Shown piece by piece: positions 1 to 8,677 of a stretch of 64,000 nt of DNA; position 1 is the first letter of the stretch, and every line of letters starts with the position of its first letter. The DNA is taken from the NCBI GenBank assembly GCA_051880495.1, contig JBJEOB010000009.1, positions 24,382 to 88,381 on the forward strand, given 5' to 3'. A model generated the notes under the pieces. That model saw only the letters and a program-made list of their open reading frames with translations, ran no database searches and was not told where the DNA came from. This stretch comes from MGBC120314 sp051880495 (GTDB taxonomy: Bacteria > Bacillota > Clostridia > Lachnospirales > Lachnospiraceae). The position numbers and the translations under genes are program-made.

Positions 1-429
1 TAATGATACAGAGGAACTAAAATATTCTTCACCGCCATTTAACACTTTTTCCACTATTATATCACCGGCAGGAGAACCCAGAATACGGTTGCCCTCACTA
101 TCCTTTGCAGACGTCATTATTCTTTCGTTTCCGTAAAAGAATGTTACATCCATTCCCGATTCTTCTTTAATGTTATCCAGCAGGCTTTCTGATTTGGAAA
201 TGTTGTATCCGCCTTTCCAGACATCTCCGTTTTCCGCTTTCATATAACTTCCTGAATGCTGGTTATATGCTGCCAGAGTCGCCGCTGCCGTTCCGCCAAG
301 CGAATCTTTTACTTCATTTATCAGAGACGGTTTTATCTGTGTCAGTGTAATTATAATCGTCACAATACCAAGCAGTAAAATCGGTAAAACTGCTACCGAC
401 AATATTTTCTTTTTTAAATCCATTCTCAT
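1..429 (-). CDS. Methyl-accepting chemotaxis protein, N-terminal part (gene cut by left window edge)
   Basis: The reading frame stays open to the window edge, so only about 143 N-terminal residues are visible. They begin with MDLKKKILSV and a hydrophobic transmembrane helix (to about residue 30). An extracellular segment follows with a VTFFYGNERIMTS stretch and a GNRILGSPAG stretch, the pattern of single-Cache sensor domains of bacterial chemoreceptors. The signalling coiled coil must lie outside the window. The ATG at 429 is preferred over 441 because an AAAGGGATGG stretch precedes it at usable spacing. It lies 24 bases after the stop of the upstream binding lipoprotein, so the two are probably one transcript. 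The receptor may read the ligand or the loaded form of that protein (inference). Confidence 0.8.
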   Translation of the reverse strand, partial: MRMDLKKKILSVAVLPILLLGIVTIIITLTQIKPSLINEVKDSLGGTAAATLAAYNQHSGSYMKAENGDVWKGGYNISKSESLLDNIKEESGMDVTFFYGNERIMTSAKDSEGNRILGSPAGDIIVEKVLNGGEEYFSSSVSL

Positions 430-452
430 AACCGGTACCATCCCTTTCTGTA

Positions 453-1634
453 TTAATCAATAACTGCTACATTTTTAAAGTACCAGTTAATGCCGCCTGT
501 AATCGTAGCATCATCCAGAGTTTTTCCGGCTTGTCCGACGGTACTTCCATCATTGGTTTCAATTACTCCGTCAAATACGTTAAACGAACCTGAAAGAATC
601 TTTGCCGTAGCCTCGTCCACCTTTTCCTGCGTGCCTTTTGCACAGAAATCGGCCAGATCCGTCAGGTCAACAAGTCCCTCAGCCATGCCGCCATAATAAT
701 TTGAGCCGTCCCATGAACCATCAATGATACTTTTTACTGCCGACGTGTAGTAAGCACTCCAGTTCCAGATTACACTGCACAGGCATGAGTCTGGCGTTTC
801 CTTACTCATATCTGAATTGTATCCTATTCCATATACGCCCTTTTCCTGTGCCAGTGTCTGAGGATAAGGAGTGTCACAATGCTGTGACATTACATCACAA
901 CCCATATTGAGCAGTTCTTCCGCCGCTGCTTTTTCTGCTGCCGGATCATACCAGCTGTTTGTAACTTTAACATATACAACAGCATCCGGATTTACCGAAT
1001 ATACGCCCATTGCAAATGCATCTATACCGCCTGTCACCTCAGAATTGGATGAATCCTGCGCGGCAACATATCCGATTTTATTTGTCTTTGTATTCATTCC
1101 TGCGACGATTCCGCTTAAATATCTTGCCTGATAAATACGTCCGAAATAATTGTTAAAATTAGTTCCATTGCTCATGTATCCTGTTCCATGTGAAAAATAT
1201 ATATCCGGATACTTTTCTGCCATATCGGCTGTCGGCTGCATATATCCCCAGCTCGTTGTAAAAATGACATTGCAGCCTTCATCTATACATTCCTGAAGTG
1301 CTTTTTCAATTGCTTTAACATCCCCATCATCTACATTAAGCTTTCTGACTATCTGTTCGTCTGAAAGTCCAAGATTTTCCTGCATTCCCTGAATTCCTAT
1401 ATCATGTGTATATGAATATCCGCTTCCCTCAGCAGGGTCTGAAATATGTAAAACTCCGACCTTGATTTCATCTTTTGATATTCCTTTTTCATTGTCTGCC
1501 ACTTCTGTTTTCTGTTCGTATCCCTTATTGGTAGCATAATCGTCAACCGCCTTGTTACCGCTACAGGCACTTAATATAAACAAACATGACAAAAGAATTG
1601 ATAACCATTGGTATTTTCGTATTTTTTTAATCAT
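453..1634 (-). CDS. BMP family ABC transporter substrate-binding lipoprotein
   Basis: A 393-residue secreted lipoprotein. A basic N-terminus and hydrophobic stretch end in the lipobox LSAC with the lipidated Cys at residue 24. The rest matches the BMP/Med (PnrA-like) family, whose members bind purine nucleosides or related ligands: IKVGVLHISDP opens the fold and NVIFTTSWGYM and VGYVAAQD-like strands follow. The start at 1634 is set by a perfect AAGGAGG upstream; an in-frame extension to 1700 lies in the promoter region. No permease or ATPase gene is next to it. The next gene is a chemoreceptor, so a sensing role rather than plain import is possible. The exact ligand cannot be read from sequence. 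Confidence 0.88.
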   Translation of the reverse strand: MIKKIRKYQWLSILLSCLFILSACSGNKAVDDYATNKGYEQKTEVADNEKGISKDEIKVGVLHISDPAEGSGYSYTHDIGIQGMQENLGLSDEQIVRKLNVDDGDVKAIEKALQECIDEGCNVIFTTSWGYMQPTADMAEKYPDIYFSHGTGYMSNGTNFNNYFGRIYQARYLSGIVAGMNTKTNKIGYVAAQDSSNSEVTGGIDAFAMGVYSVNPDAVVYVKVTNSWYDPAAEKAAAEELLNMGCDVMSQHCDTPYPQTLAQEKGVYGIGYNSDMSKETPDSCLCSVIWNWSAYYTSAVKSIIDGSWDGSNYYGGMAEGLVDLTDLADFCAKGTQEKVDEATAKILSGSFNVFDGVIETNDGSTVGQAGKTLDDATITGGINWYFKNVAVID

Positions 1635-1685
1635 AACAGCCTCCTTGTACCCAAAGGTAGCATCGTACACTTTACTAATGTTAAT

Positions 1686-1714
1686 ATTATAGCAAATCAC
1701 AGCTGATTTTTCAA
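1686..1714 (-). promoter_or_regulatory. Sigma-A promoter for the BMP lipoprotein / chemoreceptor operon
   Basis: On the minus strand TTGAAA (1709-1714) and TATAAT (1686-1691) are separated by exactly 17 bases. The predicted transcript starts near 1679, giving a leader of about 45 bases before the ATG at 1634. Confidence 0.75.
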
Positions 1715-1730
1715 TTCATATACACTCAAC

Positions 1731-1903
1731 TTTCAGCCATGCGCATTCGGAATAAGCTTCGCTTCATCCTCATGTCGCCCGCACACCTTCGCTTTTAGCC
1801 ATGCGCATTCGGAACAAGCTTCGCTTCTTCCTCATGTCGCCCGCACACCTTCGCTTTCAGCCATGCGCATTCGGAATAAGCTTCGCTTCTTCCTCATGTC
1901 GGG
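1731..1903. repeat. 62-bp tandem repeat, about 2.8 copies
   Basis: Three near-identical copies with a 62-base period start at about 1731, 1793 and 1855. Each carries AGCCATGCGCATTCGGAA, then AAGCTTCGCTTC, CTCATGTCG and, in the first two copies, CCCGCACACCTTCGC. The copies differ at only a few positions. The GC content is higher than the flanks and no reading frame or ribosome site fits. The block fills most of the space between the BMP promoter and the rubrerythrin terminator. Its function is unknown. Confidence 0.85.
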
Positions 1904-1915
1904 CTGGCGCCCTAT

Positions 1916-1981
1916 AAGTCTAAAATAGAGAAAAGCCGGAAGTGCATATATGCCCTTCCGGCTTTTCTCTATTTTAGACTT
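1916..1981. terminator. 66-bp near-perfect palindrome, terminator after rubrerythrin
   Basis: Two 27-base arms (1916-1942 and 1955-1981) pair perfectly. After one mismatch the centre GCATATATGC also pairs, so the whole element is palindromic. It begins 14 bases after the rubrerythrin stop and could end transcription from either side. Confidence 0.8.
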
Positions 1982-1995
1982 GCATGGCTTGTAGC

Positions 1996-2535
1996 TTACG
2001 CAAAGTATCTCTTTAATAATCCTTCGAATGCTTTGCCGTGTCTTGCTTCGTCACGTGCCATTTCATGAACTGTGTCATGGATTGCATCGAGTCCTGCTTC
2101 CTTAGCTCTCTTAGCAAGGTCTGTCTTTCCTGCTGTTGCTCCGTTTTCAGCGTCAACTCTCATCTCAAGGTTCTTCTTTGTTGAATCAGTTACTACTTCT
2201 CCGAGTAATTCAGCAAACTTAGCTGCATGCTCTGCTTCTTCATAAGCTGCCTTCTCGTAGTACATTCCAACTTCAGGATATCCTTCTCTGTGTGCTACTC
2301 TTGCCATCGCAAGGTACATACCAACCTCTGAACATTCACCTTCAAAGTTAGCTCTTAAATCCTTAATTATATCTTCACTTACACCCTTGGCAACTCCAAC
2401 AACATGCTCTGCTGCCCATACTTTTTCTCCGGACTGAACCTTAAACTTCTCTGCAGGTGCCTTACAAACCGGACAGAATTCAGGTGCCTGGTCTCCTTCG
2501 TAAACATATCCACATACTGTACATACAAATTTCAT
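1996..2535 (-). CDS. Reverse rubrerythrin (peroxide-reducing, non-haem iron)
   Basis: A 179-residue cytoplasmic protein with a rubredoxin domain at the N-terminus (Cys5, Cys8, Cys21, Cys24 in two CxxC pairs) followed by a ferritin-like four-helix di-iron domain. Iron ligands are visible in GECSEVGMYLA, YEEAEHAA and RDEARHGKAF. This order, rubredoxin first, is the 'reverse' form typical of clostridia, where it reduces H2O2 with NADH-derived electrons. It is monocistronic: its own TTGACA/TAAAAT promoter lies upstream and a long palindrome downstream. The AGGAG site before the ATG at 2535 supports the start. No partner reductase gene is nearby. Confidence 0.93.
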   Translation of the reverse strand: MKFVCTVCGYVYEGDQAPEFCPVCKAPAEKFKVQSGEKVWAAEHVVGVAKGVSEDIIKDLRANFEGECSEVGMYLAMARVAHREGYPEVGMYYEKAAYEEAEHAAKFAELLGEVVTDSTKKNLEMRVDAENGATAGKTDLAKRAKEAGLDAIHDTVHEMARDEARHGKAFEGLLKRYFA

Positions 2536-2574
2536 ATCGATATCTCCTTTTCTAAGTAGTCTCTTGTAAGTAAT

Positions 2575-2603
2575 ATTTTATTATTTATAAATTCGTTTGT
2601 CAA
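2575..2603 (-). promoter_or_regulatory. Sigma-A promoter of the rubrerythrin gene
   Basis: On the minus strand TTGACA (2598-2603), a 17-base spacer and TAAAAT (2575-2580). A consensus -35 box fits a strongly expressed oxidative-defence gene. I see no clear PerR-type box. Confidence 0.75.
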
Positions 2604-2630
2604 CGCAATTATCATAACAAAATAATGGAA

Positions 2631-2660
2631 AGGCAGGAGGTTATTGCTAACCTCCTGCCT
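2631..2660 (-). terminator. Terminator of the PPIase lipoprotein gene
   Basis: A 13-base perfect stem (2631-2643 with 2648-2660) with a TTGC loop, 10 bases after the stop at 2671. Read on the minus strand it is followed by a moderately T-rich run. Confidence 0.8.
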
Positions 2661-2670
2661 GTACTTTTCA

Positions 2671-3792
2671 CTATTTAATCTTAGCCATGCCAATCAGTTC
2701 ATCAAACACTTTGTTGTATAAAATCTCAAAACGGACATCTGCCTCAAGTTCATCGCCATATGCCTCTTTGAGCTGCTCAACGCTCTCGTAAGATGATGAA
2801 GCAACCAGGTCCTCCTCGTATGCAAGAATTTCTTCTGCAGTAACATCTATACCTTCTGCATCAGCAATAAGATTAATTGCCATCTTTTCCTTTACATACT
2901 CCTCGGCCATACTCTTTGCATCTTCTTCAAATGCTTCCATGGATTCGTATGAATATAAAGTAGTAATATATGATTCAAATGTATCAAAGCCGTACATCTG
3001 TCCATACATATTAAATTCATACTCTGCATTATCCTTAACTCTCTCGAATGTAGTGTTCACTTCACTCTCAGGCAGACTCTTAATCTCTGAATTGTCCAGG
3101 ATATATGTCATCATCTGTGCATATATGTCATAGTCATAGTTGTCCTGCTTCTCAGCCTGGAGGTATTCTATAATTGAATCTTCAAATTCCTTTGTTGTAT
3201 TTAACGGCTGCTCTGTCTCACCTGTGATTTTCTTTACAAACTCATCGTTGTATTCAGGAATAACCTCTTCCTCAATATAGTTGACAGTAACAACAAATAT
3301 AACATCCTTGCCCTTTAATTCATCATTATCATAACTATCAGGGAATCTGCACGGAAGTTCGTATTCCTGACCAACTGTAAGGCCTACAAGCTGTCTGTCA
3401 AGATCCTCAATAAAAGTACCGCCAACCGTATAGGTGTAATCTGTTGCGGTACCGTTTGCAAATGCAACACCGTCTAATAATCCGGAGAAATCCAAATTGA
3501 TTGTATCGCCGTCATTTACAGTACCTTCAGTAATCTGATTAACCTCAGAATATGCACTTAAGCAGCTGTCGATTTCATTCTGAATCTCTTCCTGTGTTAC
3601 CGTAAGTGATTCCTTGTCGGCCTCAACCTCAATATTCTTATAATCACAAAGCGTCATATACTCCTTGTAATCTGCCGCTGTCAATGCCACTGCTTTTGTT
3701 TCATCATTTTTTTCTGCGTCCGTCTTACCACATGCAACAAGTGACAATACCATCATTGTTCCCATAAGACCACATAATAATTTTTTCTTCAT
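2671..3792 (-). CDS. Trigger-factor-like FKBP peptidyl-prolyl isomerase lipoprotein
   Basis: A 373-residue secreted lipoprotein (lipobox LVAC, Cys at residue 21). An FKBP domain follows at about residues 85-180, with GDTINLDFSGLLDG, FIEDLDRQLVGL and PDSYDNDELKGKDV. Behind it is a long helical region like the C-terminal chaperone arm of trigger factor. The ribosome-binding domain of true trigger factor is missing, so this is a surface-anchored folding factor, not Tig. The start at 3792 is fixed by AGGAGG and by the signal peptide; 18 upstream in-frame residues are unlikely. It is flanked by its own terminator and lies downstream of an AAA ATPase gene with 90 bases between. Confidence 0.85.
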   Translation of the reverse strand: MKKKLLCGLMGTMMVLSLVACGKTDAEKNDETKAVALTAADYKEYMTLCDYKNIEVEADKESLTVTQEEIQNEIDSCLSAYSEVNQITEGTVNDGDTINLDFSGLLDGVAFANGTATDYTYTVGGTFIEDLDRQLVGLTVGQEYELPCRFPDSYDNDELKGKDVIFVVTVNYIEEEVIPEYNDEFVKKITGETEQPLNTTKEFEDSIIEYLQAEKQDNYDYDIYAQMMTYILDNSEIKSLPESEVNTTFERVKDNAEYEFNMYGQMYGFDTFESYITTLYSYESMEAFEEDAKSMAEEYVKEKMAINLIADAEGIDVTAEEILAYEEDLVASSSYESVEQLKEAYGDELEADVRFEILYNKVFDELIGMAKIK

Positions 3793-3882
3793 ATACTTCC
3801 TCCTACCTTTTGCATTGCGAATACCTGACCATTCTATCACATTCATTTTATAAATTAAAGTGATTTCACATTTTTTTCACGA

Positions 3883-5259
3883 TTACAATTCTTCAGGCAG
3901 GTCTTCACTTATGATTGTTCTGATAGTTTCATCATCAAGCTCCTTCAATGAAACTATTCTGTCAGCCTGCTTTGCAATTGCCTTTTCAAGATAATTTCTG
4001 GCATCACGGGCATTGGCATATGAAGCAAGTTTTGCCGCAATTCTGTCAGTAAAGAACTGCTCCGCCTGCTCTATGGCCTCCTCATTAAACTGATACTCCT
4101 GCTTCTTAGCCATACTCTGGAGTATTGATATCTCCTGCTGTGGAGTATAATCCTCAAATAAAATGTGTTTATTAAACCTTGAACGAAGACCCGGATTGGA
4201 ATTAAGGAATTCATCCATCAGAGCCGGATAACCCGCAACGATAACGATAAGGTTATCACGGTTATCCTCCATCGCCTTAAGGATTGTATCAACCGCTTCC
4301 TGTCCGAAATCATTTTCACCGCGGTTGGCCGTGAGGGTGTATGCCTCGTCAATGAACAATACGCCGCCCAGCGCAGTATCAACAACATCCTTTGTCTTCA
4401 TCGCAGTCTGTCCGACATAACCGCTTACAAGGCCGGACCTGTCCACTTCAATAAGCTGTCCTCCGTCAAGAATTCCAAGCGAGCGGTATATTTTGGCAAG
4501 CATACGTGCCACCGTTGTTTTTCCGGTTCCCGGATTTCCTGTAAATACCAGATGCTTTGAAACATCCGGCTGCTTCATTCCTCTATCCTTACGAATTTTC
4601 TGGATTCTCAGAAGATTTACAATTGTATTGACATCTTCCTTAACCGTATCAAGACCAATCAGAGCGTTAAGCTCTGACAGAATATCCTCAACATTTTCCT
4701 CCGTCAGTTCTTTCTTTGCTTCTTCGGCCCGACTGTTGTCTTCCTTATTGTTTATTATGCCTTCGCGGTTTATTTTTCTGTCCGGTGCATACAGTCCAAA
4801 ATCTCTTAAGTAATTGTCAAGCATTCCGCAATATCTTGTAAGGGCTGACAGCTCAGCATCCGATATTTCTTTATTGCATGCAATCAGTTCCTGGCCAAGC
4901 CTTGAATATGTATCCGCAAGACGTTTTGCACGGGTATTGTCGCTTCCCGGAATTTTACGCCCGGCATCCGTCAGGACAAAATATTTAAATGATATCGGAA
5001 CTTCCGATACAAATGTTGGTCTTGCAAATGTATTGATTACCATTGGCGATATCTCTACACCTGTCTTTTCTTTGATAAACCTAATCTCCTCTTCCTGAAT
5101 GTTTCCGTCAACCAGAGCCAGATAAAGCATGAACTTGACGAACTCCATTTTCACGCTTTCCCTTAATGACGTTCCAAGAGAAACCTTGATTACTCCTGCT
5201 TTTTCTATCTCATCACAGGTTGCATAAACTTCGTTTAGCATGTTATCTAATTTACCCAT
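3883..5259 (-). CDS. AAA+ ATPase of the CbxX/CfqX (SpoVK-like) family with N-terminal TerB-like domain
   Basis: A 458-residue cytoplasmic ATPase. Residues 30-150 are helical with an acidic VDGNIQEEEI stretch like the TerB/tellurite-resistance fold. Residues 190-458 are a CbxX-type AAA module with Walker A GNPGTGKTT (241-249), Walker B LFIDEA (301-306) and an arginine-finger region GLRSRFNK. CbxX proteins remodel partner proteins, for example Rubisco activase and SpoVK in sporulation. The partner here is unknown. A GAGGT site precedes the ATG at 5259. The next gene upstream is divergent, so this gene has its own promoter in the 120-base gap. Confidence 0.85.
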   Translation of the reverse strand: MGKLDNMLNEVYATCDEIEKAGVIKVSLGTSLRESVKMEFVKFMLYLALVDGNIQEEEIRFIKEKTGVEISPMVINTFARPTFVSEVPISFKYFVLTDAGRKIPGSDNTRAKRLADTYSRLGQELIACNKEISDAELSALTRYCGMLDNYLRDFGLYAPDRKINREGIINNKEDNSRAEEAKKELTEENVEDILSELNALIGLDTVKEDVNTIVNLLRIQKIRKDRGMKQPDVSKHLVFTGNPGTGKTTVARMLAKIYRSLGILDGGQLIEVDRSGLVSGYVGQTAMKTKDVVDTALGGVLFIDEAYTLTANRGENDFGQEAVDTILKAMEDNRDNLIVIVAGYPALMDEFLNSNPGLRSRFNKHILFEDYTPQQEISILQSMAKKQEYQFNEEAIEQAEQFFTDRIAAKLASYANARDARNYLEKAIAKQADRIVSLKELDDETIRTIISEDLPEEL

Positions 5260-5383
5260 TTATCTTACCTCACAGCTTCAAAAATAAAATTCCGAAATTA
5301 TTCTACCATATTTATTTAAATTATGCTATTATATTTGTTGTTCGTTGGATAATAATGTATTTTAATATATTAAGGATAAAGTT

Positions 5384-6295
5384 ATGAAAATAAGAGACTA
5401 CCTGCTGCCGGTATTTGCAATCATTCTGGCAATAACACTGTCAGGCGCCGCAATTTACATGTCAGCTTATGAAAAGCAGCAAGCAGCAGCCAGCCGGGAA
5501 CCGGTATCATTTATGGAACCGGAATTCATGGCAAATGGCATTTTAACTGCAGAAGCTTCAATTGAAGAAAGCAGCGAAGAAACAACTGAAGAGACCACCG
5601 AAGAGCCTTCTACAGAACCTTCTGAAGAGACTACAGCTGATTTAAGAAAATATACCGAAGGCGTTGACGACTCCAAGATTTATTTTACCAATTACAGGTT
5701 TTCCACTGTCGGAACAGATTATTTCGACGATGCAATATTCATAGGAAACTCAAGACTTCAGGGATTCATTTTATACTGTAAGGTGCCTAATCTCCGCTCA
5801 TACACATATGTCGGCATGAGTGTGAACAGCTTCTTTACCAAGGCAACATTCAATATTGACGGCGTGCAGATGACAGCAGCCGAAGCCCTTGCACATGAAA
5901 CCAATTTTTCAAAGGTGTACTTAAAATTCGGTATTAATGAAATCGGATGGGTATCTACAGAACAGTTTATAAACGAATACAGCAAAGTGATAGAATATAT
6001 ATACAGCTGCAACCCAAATGCCATAATTTTTGTTCACTCGGTGCTTCCTGTTTCGCATCATGCAATCGAGGTCGACCCGACACTCAGCATGGAGCGGATT
6101 AACGAGTACAACGAGGCTTTAAAAATCATGGCATCAAAATACAATGTATGTTATCTTGATATAGCAAGTATATTTACCGGAGAAGACGGATATATGCCGT
6201 CAGAGTATTCTTCGGACGGAGTTCATCTTAATGCGAATTCTGTCCTTAAATGGCTTGATTATATACTTGAACACGGAATTGAGGAGAATGACTAA
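5384..6295 (+). CDS. Membrane-anchored SGNH/GDSL hydrolase
   Basis: A 303-residue protein with one N-terminal membrane helix (residues 8-27), then a Ser/Glu/Thr-rich linker (about 58-86) that would span the wall, then an SGNH esterase domain. The blocks are GNS at 121-123 (nucleophile Ser123; the usual D of GDS is N), GINE at 183-186 and SSDGVHLN near the C-terminus (catalytic Asp/His). The likely role is deacylation of a surface glycan or cell-wall ester, acting outside the membrane. An AAGGAT ribosome site precedes the ATG. Its stop overlaps the start of the next gene (TAATG), so the two are translationally coupled. Confidence 0.85.
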   Translation: MKIRDYLLPVFAIILAITLSGAAIYMSAYEKQQAAASREPVSFMEPEFMANGILTAEASIEESSEETTEETTEEPSTEPSEETTADLRKYTEGVDDSKIYFTNYRFSTVGTDYFDDAIFIGNSRLQGFILYCKVPNLRSYTYVGMSVNSFFTKATFNIDGVQMTAAEALAHETNFSKVYLKFGINEIGWVSTEQFINEYSKVIEYIYSCNPNAIIFVHSVLPVSHHAIEVDPTLSMERINEYNEALKIMASKYNVCYLDIASIFTGEDGYMPSEYSSDGVHLNANSVLKWLDYILEHGIEEND

Positions 6296-6789
6296 TGAAA
6301 TACCAGAAATACTTTTTATCAATTATTATGTTAATATTAATGTTTGCTGCCGGATGCGGTCAGAGCGAAACCACTCCCGAGACTTCGTCGGCTGACACCA
6401 GACGTGATATTAATGAATTATGTACTGTTTTGTTAAACGGAAAATATTTTGAAGATGAATTATCTTCAATTGACACATCTTACTGTGAAATGCTTCTTGG
6501 GATTGCAGATGAAGAATATGAAAATGTTATTCTTTACATGGGAAGCGGTGCTACAGCTGAACAGTTTGTGATTTTTGAAACCGCAGACAAAGAAAAAGCA
6601 GCCGCCATAAAAGGTAAATGTGATGAGTACATTTCCTCTCAGACTGCTGCCTATGCAGATTACATGCCAAAGGAGGTCGACCGTTTAAACAAAGCATGTG
6701 TAAACGTCTACAATGATATTTATGTTGTTTTATGTGTTGCGTCCGACTCTGACGGTTCTACAACGGCAATATCTGATTTCTTCAAATAA
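6295..6789 (+). CDS. DUF4358-type lipoprotein
   Basis: A 164-residue lipoprotein: signal peptide, lipobox FAAGC with Cys at residue 21, then a compact domain like DUF4358 (ELCTVLLNGKYFEDELSS, residues YCEMLLGI, then a C-terminal YNDIYVVLCVA strand). DUF4358 proteins are common in Lachnospiraceae and have no assigned function. The start codon overlaps the stop of the SGNH hydrolase gene, which implies the products act together at the outer face of the membrane. It is convergent with the MBL gene 10 bases away. Confidence 0.8.
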   Translation: MKYQKYFLSIIMLILMFAAGCGQSETTPETSSADTRRDINELCTVLLNGKYFEDELSSIDTSYCEMLLGIADEEYENVILYMGSGATAEQFVIFETADKEKAAAIKGKCDEYISSQTAAYADYMPKEVDRLNKACVNVYNDIYVVLCVASDSDGSTTAISDFFK

Positions 6790-6799
6790 TCTGCCGTTC

Positions 6800-7714
6800 T
6801 TATTTTAAAATAATTACATTTGGTGCCGTTCTGTAGAAATACAGTGTGGCACCTTTATTTTTCATCAGGTTCATCATTTTGTAACCGTCATATAATTCGC
6901 TTTCCTCATATAAAGATGCAGGTCCGTCAAAAAAAGCCGCCTTCGGCGAAAGCCTGTTATAAAACTTTTCACTAAAGCCCCAGTTTCCATGATGACTCAT
7001 TTGGATATAATCACAGTCTAATATGTCACCGTACTGCTCCATAATATAATCTTCCATCTCATCCTCTACATCTGAACAAAACAGAAAACTTTCCGTACCG
7101 CCCTGGATTTTCAGCATCATTGAGCCGTTGTTGCATATGGCATCAGTACGTTTTTTCACTTCGTCGTCATACGCATTCAGACAGTCAATTTTAAGACCGA
7201 ATAATTCAATTGTATCATTCCTGTTAAGATGCGTTACATTAAAGACCTGGTCAAATGCCATCAGAAGATACTCTTCGTACACATCAATTTCATCCCACTC
7301 TCTGGCTACGCTGCGGTACTCCTCAAGGTCAATATACACATCATAGACCATATCAACCGATATTTTACCCGGGTTTTGCATAATTGCATTAAATGCACCT
7401 ATATGGTCCGGGTGCGGATGCGTAAGAATCCATGCATCAACATGATTTCCATGCTTCTTTATCACATCACGTACAGCCTGCTCATTGCTTTTAAGGCCAC
7501 CGTCAATAATGATGAACCCACCATCGCTGCTCTCTATTGTATAGAACATCATCTGCCTGTCCTCTTCTGTTCCATACTGGGTAATCCGATATGCATGTCC
7601 GTCTTTTTTCCAATTATCAGAAATCTTCTTCTGATACCATATAAAAAGTCCCGTAATTACAATTATACCTGTTACTATAACAGCAACAGGTATATATCTT
7701 TTCTTATTATTCAT
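6800..7714 (-). CDS. Membrane-anchored MBL-fold hydrolase (ComEC-like)
   Basis: A 304-residue protein with one N-terminal membrane helix (residues 7-27) and an extracytoplasmic metallo-beta-lactamase fold. The metal site HPHPDH is at residues 99-104, and a SHHGNWG motif occurs near residue 240. It resembles the stand-alone MBL domains related to the C-terminal part of ComEC, which cleave phosphodiesters. It is the last gene of the surface-glycan operon, 3 bases after the GDP-fucose synthase stop. A role in processing a phosphate-linked glycan is plausible but inferred from position only. Confidence 0.8.
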   Translation of the reverse strand: MNNKKRYIPVAVIVTGIIVITGLFIWYQKKISDNWKKDGHAYRITQYGTEEDRQMMFYTIESSDGGFIIIDGGLKSNEQAVRDVIKKHGNHVDAWILTHPHPDHIGAFNAIMQNPGKISVDMVYDVYIDLEEYRSVAREWDEIDVYEEYLLMAFDQVFNVTHLNRNDTIELFGLKIDCLNAYDDEVKKRTDAICNNGSMMLKIQGGTESFLFCSDVEDEMEDYIMEQYGDILDCDYIQMSHHGNWGFSEKFYNRLSPKAAFFDGPASLYEESELYDGYKMMNLMKNKGATLYFYRTAPNVIILK

Positions 7715-7717
7715 AAA

Positions 7718-8662
7718 TTATCTTTCTGCTCTCATTTCACTGTGAAGGAAATCATCATATGCAAGACGAATTCCGTCTTCAAGTTCTGTTTTATATTTCC
7801 AGCCAAGCTTCTCAAGCTTACTTACATCCAGTAACTTCCTCGGTGTTCCGTCAGGCTTTGTTGTATCATATTCAATAGTACCTTCATAACCTACAACTCT
7901 CTTAACGGTTTCAGCAAGTTCGCTGATTGTAAGCTCCTTGCCTGTACCAAGGTTAACCGTCTCATTTCCTGAATAGGTATTCATCAGATATACACATGCA
8001 TCAGCAAGGTCATCAACATACAGAAACTCTCTAAGCGGAGTACCTGTTCCCCAGATTGTTACGGAAGGTGCACCTGCCTCCTTTGCTTCATGGAATCTTC
8101 TGATAAGTGCCGGAAGAACATGCGAATGCTCCGGATGATAGTTGTCATTTGGTCCATAAAGATTTGTAGGCATTACGCTGATATAATCTGTTCCATACTG
8201 TTTATTCAGATATTCACAATACTTAAGTCCGGAAATCTTTGCAAGCGCATACGCCTCATTGGTCTGCTCAAGTGAGCTTGTCAGAAGGCAGCTCTCCGGC
8301 ATAGGCTGTGGTGCCAGTCTCGGATAAATGCATGAGCTTCCGAGAAACATTAATTTCTTAACCTTATTATCGTATGCAGCTTTTATTACATTCATCTCAA
8401 GAATCATGTTGTCATACATGAAATCAGCAGGATGAAGGCTGTTGGCCATAATTCCTCCAACCTTTGCGGCTGCAAGGAAAACATAATCCGGCTTCTCCTC
8501 TTCAAAGAATTTTTCTACCTGATCCTGTCTTCGAAGATCCAATTCCTTGGAAGTTCTTGTCACAATATTATTATAGCCGTTGGCATTGAGACATCGCACA
8601 ATTGCAGAGCCAACCATTCCTCTATGTCCGGCTACATAAATCTTGGCATCTTTTTCCATCAT
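7718..8662 (-). CDS. fcl: GDP-L-fucose synthase
   Basis: A 314-residue short-chain dehydrogenase/epimerase that converts GDP-4-keto-6-deoxy-D-mannose to GDP-L-fucose with NADPH. The nucleotide loop is GHRGMVG (12-18). The catalytic set is Ser109/Ser110, Tyr138 and Lys142 (YALAK). The family hallmark HSHVLPALIRRFHEA and a C-terminal PDGTPRKLLDVSKL are present. It supplies the donor for the fucosyltransferase-like protein encoded ten genes upstream in the same operon. The partner enzyme GDP-mannose 4,6-dehydratase (Gmd) is not in the window. GGAGGG precedes the ATG at 8662; a second ATG follows directly. Confidence 0.95.
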   Translation of the reverse strand: MMEKDAKIYVAGHRGMVGSAIVRCLNANGYNNIVTRTSKELDLRRQDQVEKFFEEEKPDYVFLAAAKVGGIMANSLHPADFMYDNMILEMNVIKAAYDNKVKKLMFLGSSCIYPRLAPQPMPESCLLTSSLEQTNEAYALAKISGLKYCEYLNKQYGTDYISVMPTNLYGPNDNYHPEHSHVLPALIRRFHEAKEAGAPSVTIWGTGTPLREFLYVDDLADACVYLMNTYSGNETVNLGTGKELTISELAETVKRVVGYEGTIEYDTTKPDGTPRKLLDVSKLEKLGWKYKTELEDGIRLAYDDFLHSEMRAER

Positions 8663-8677
8663 AGTTATTTCCCTCCG

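Noticed and set aside
1731..1903. Possible CRISPR array
   Set aside because: The 62-base units are continuous repeats with no unique spacers and no cas genes nearby.
7229..7834. 201-codon plus-strand frame
   Set aside because: It lies antisense to the MBL hydrolase and fcl genes, has no ribosome site and shows no protein-like pattern; a shadow frame.
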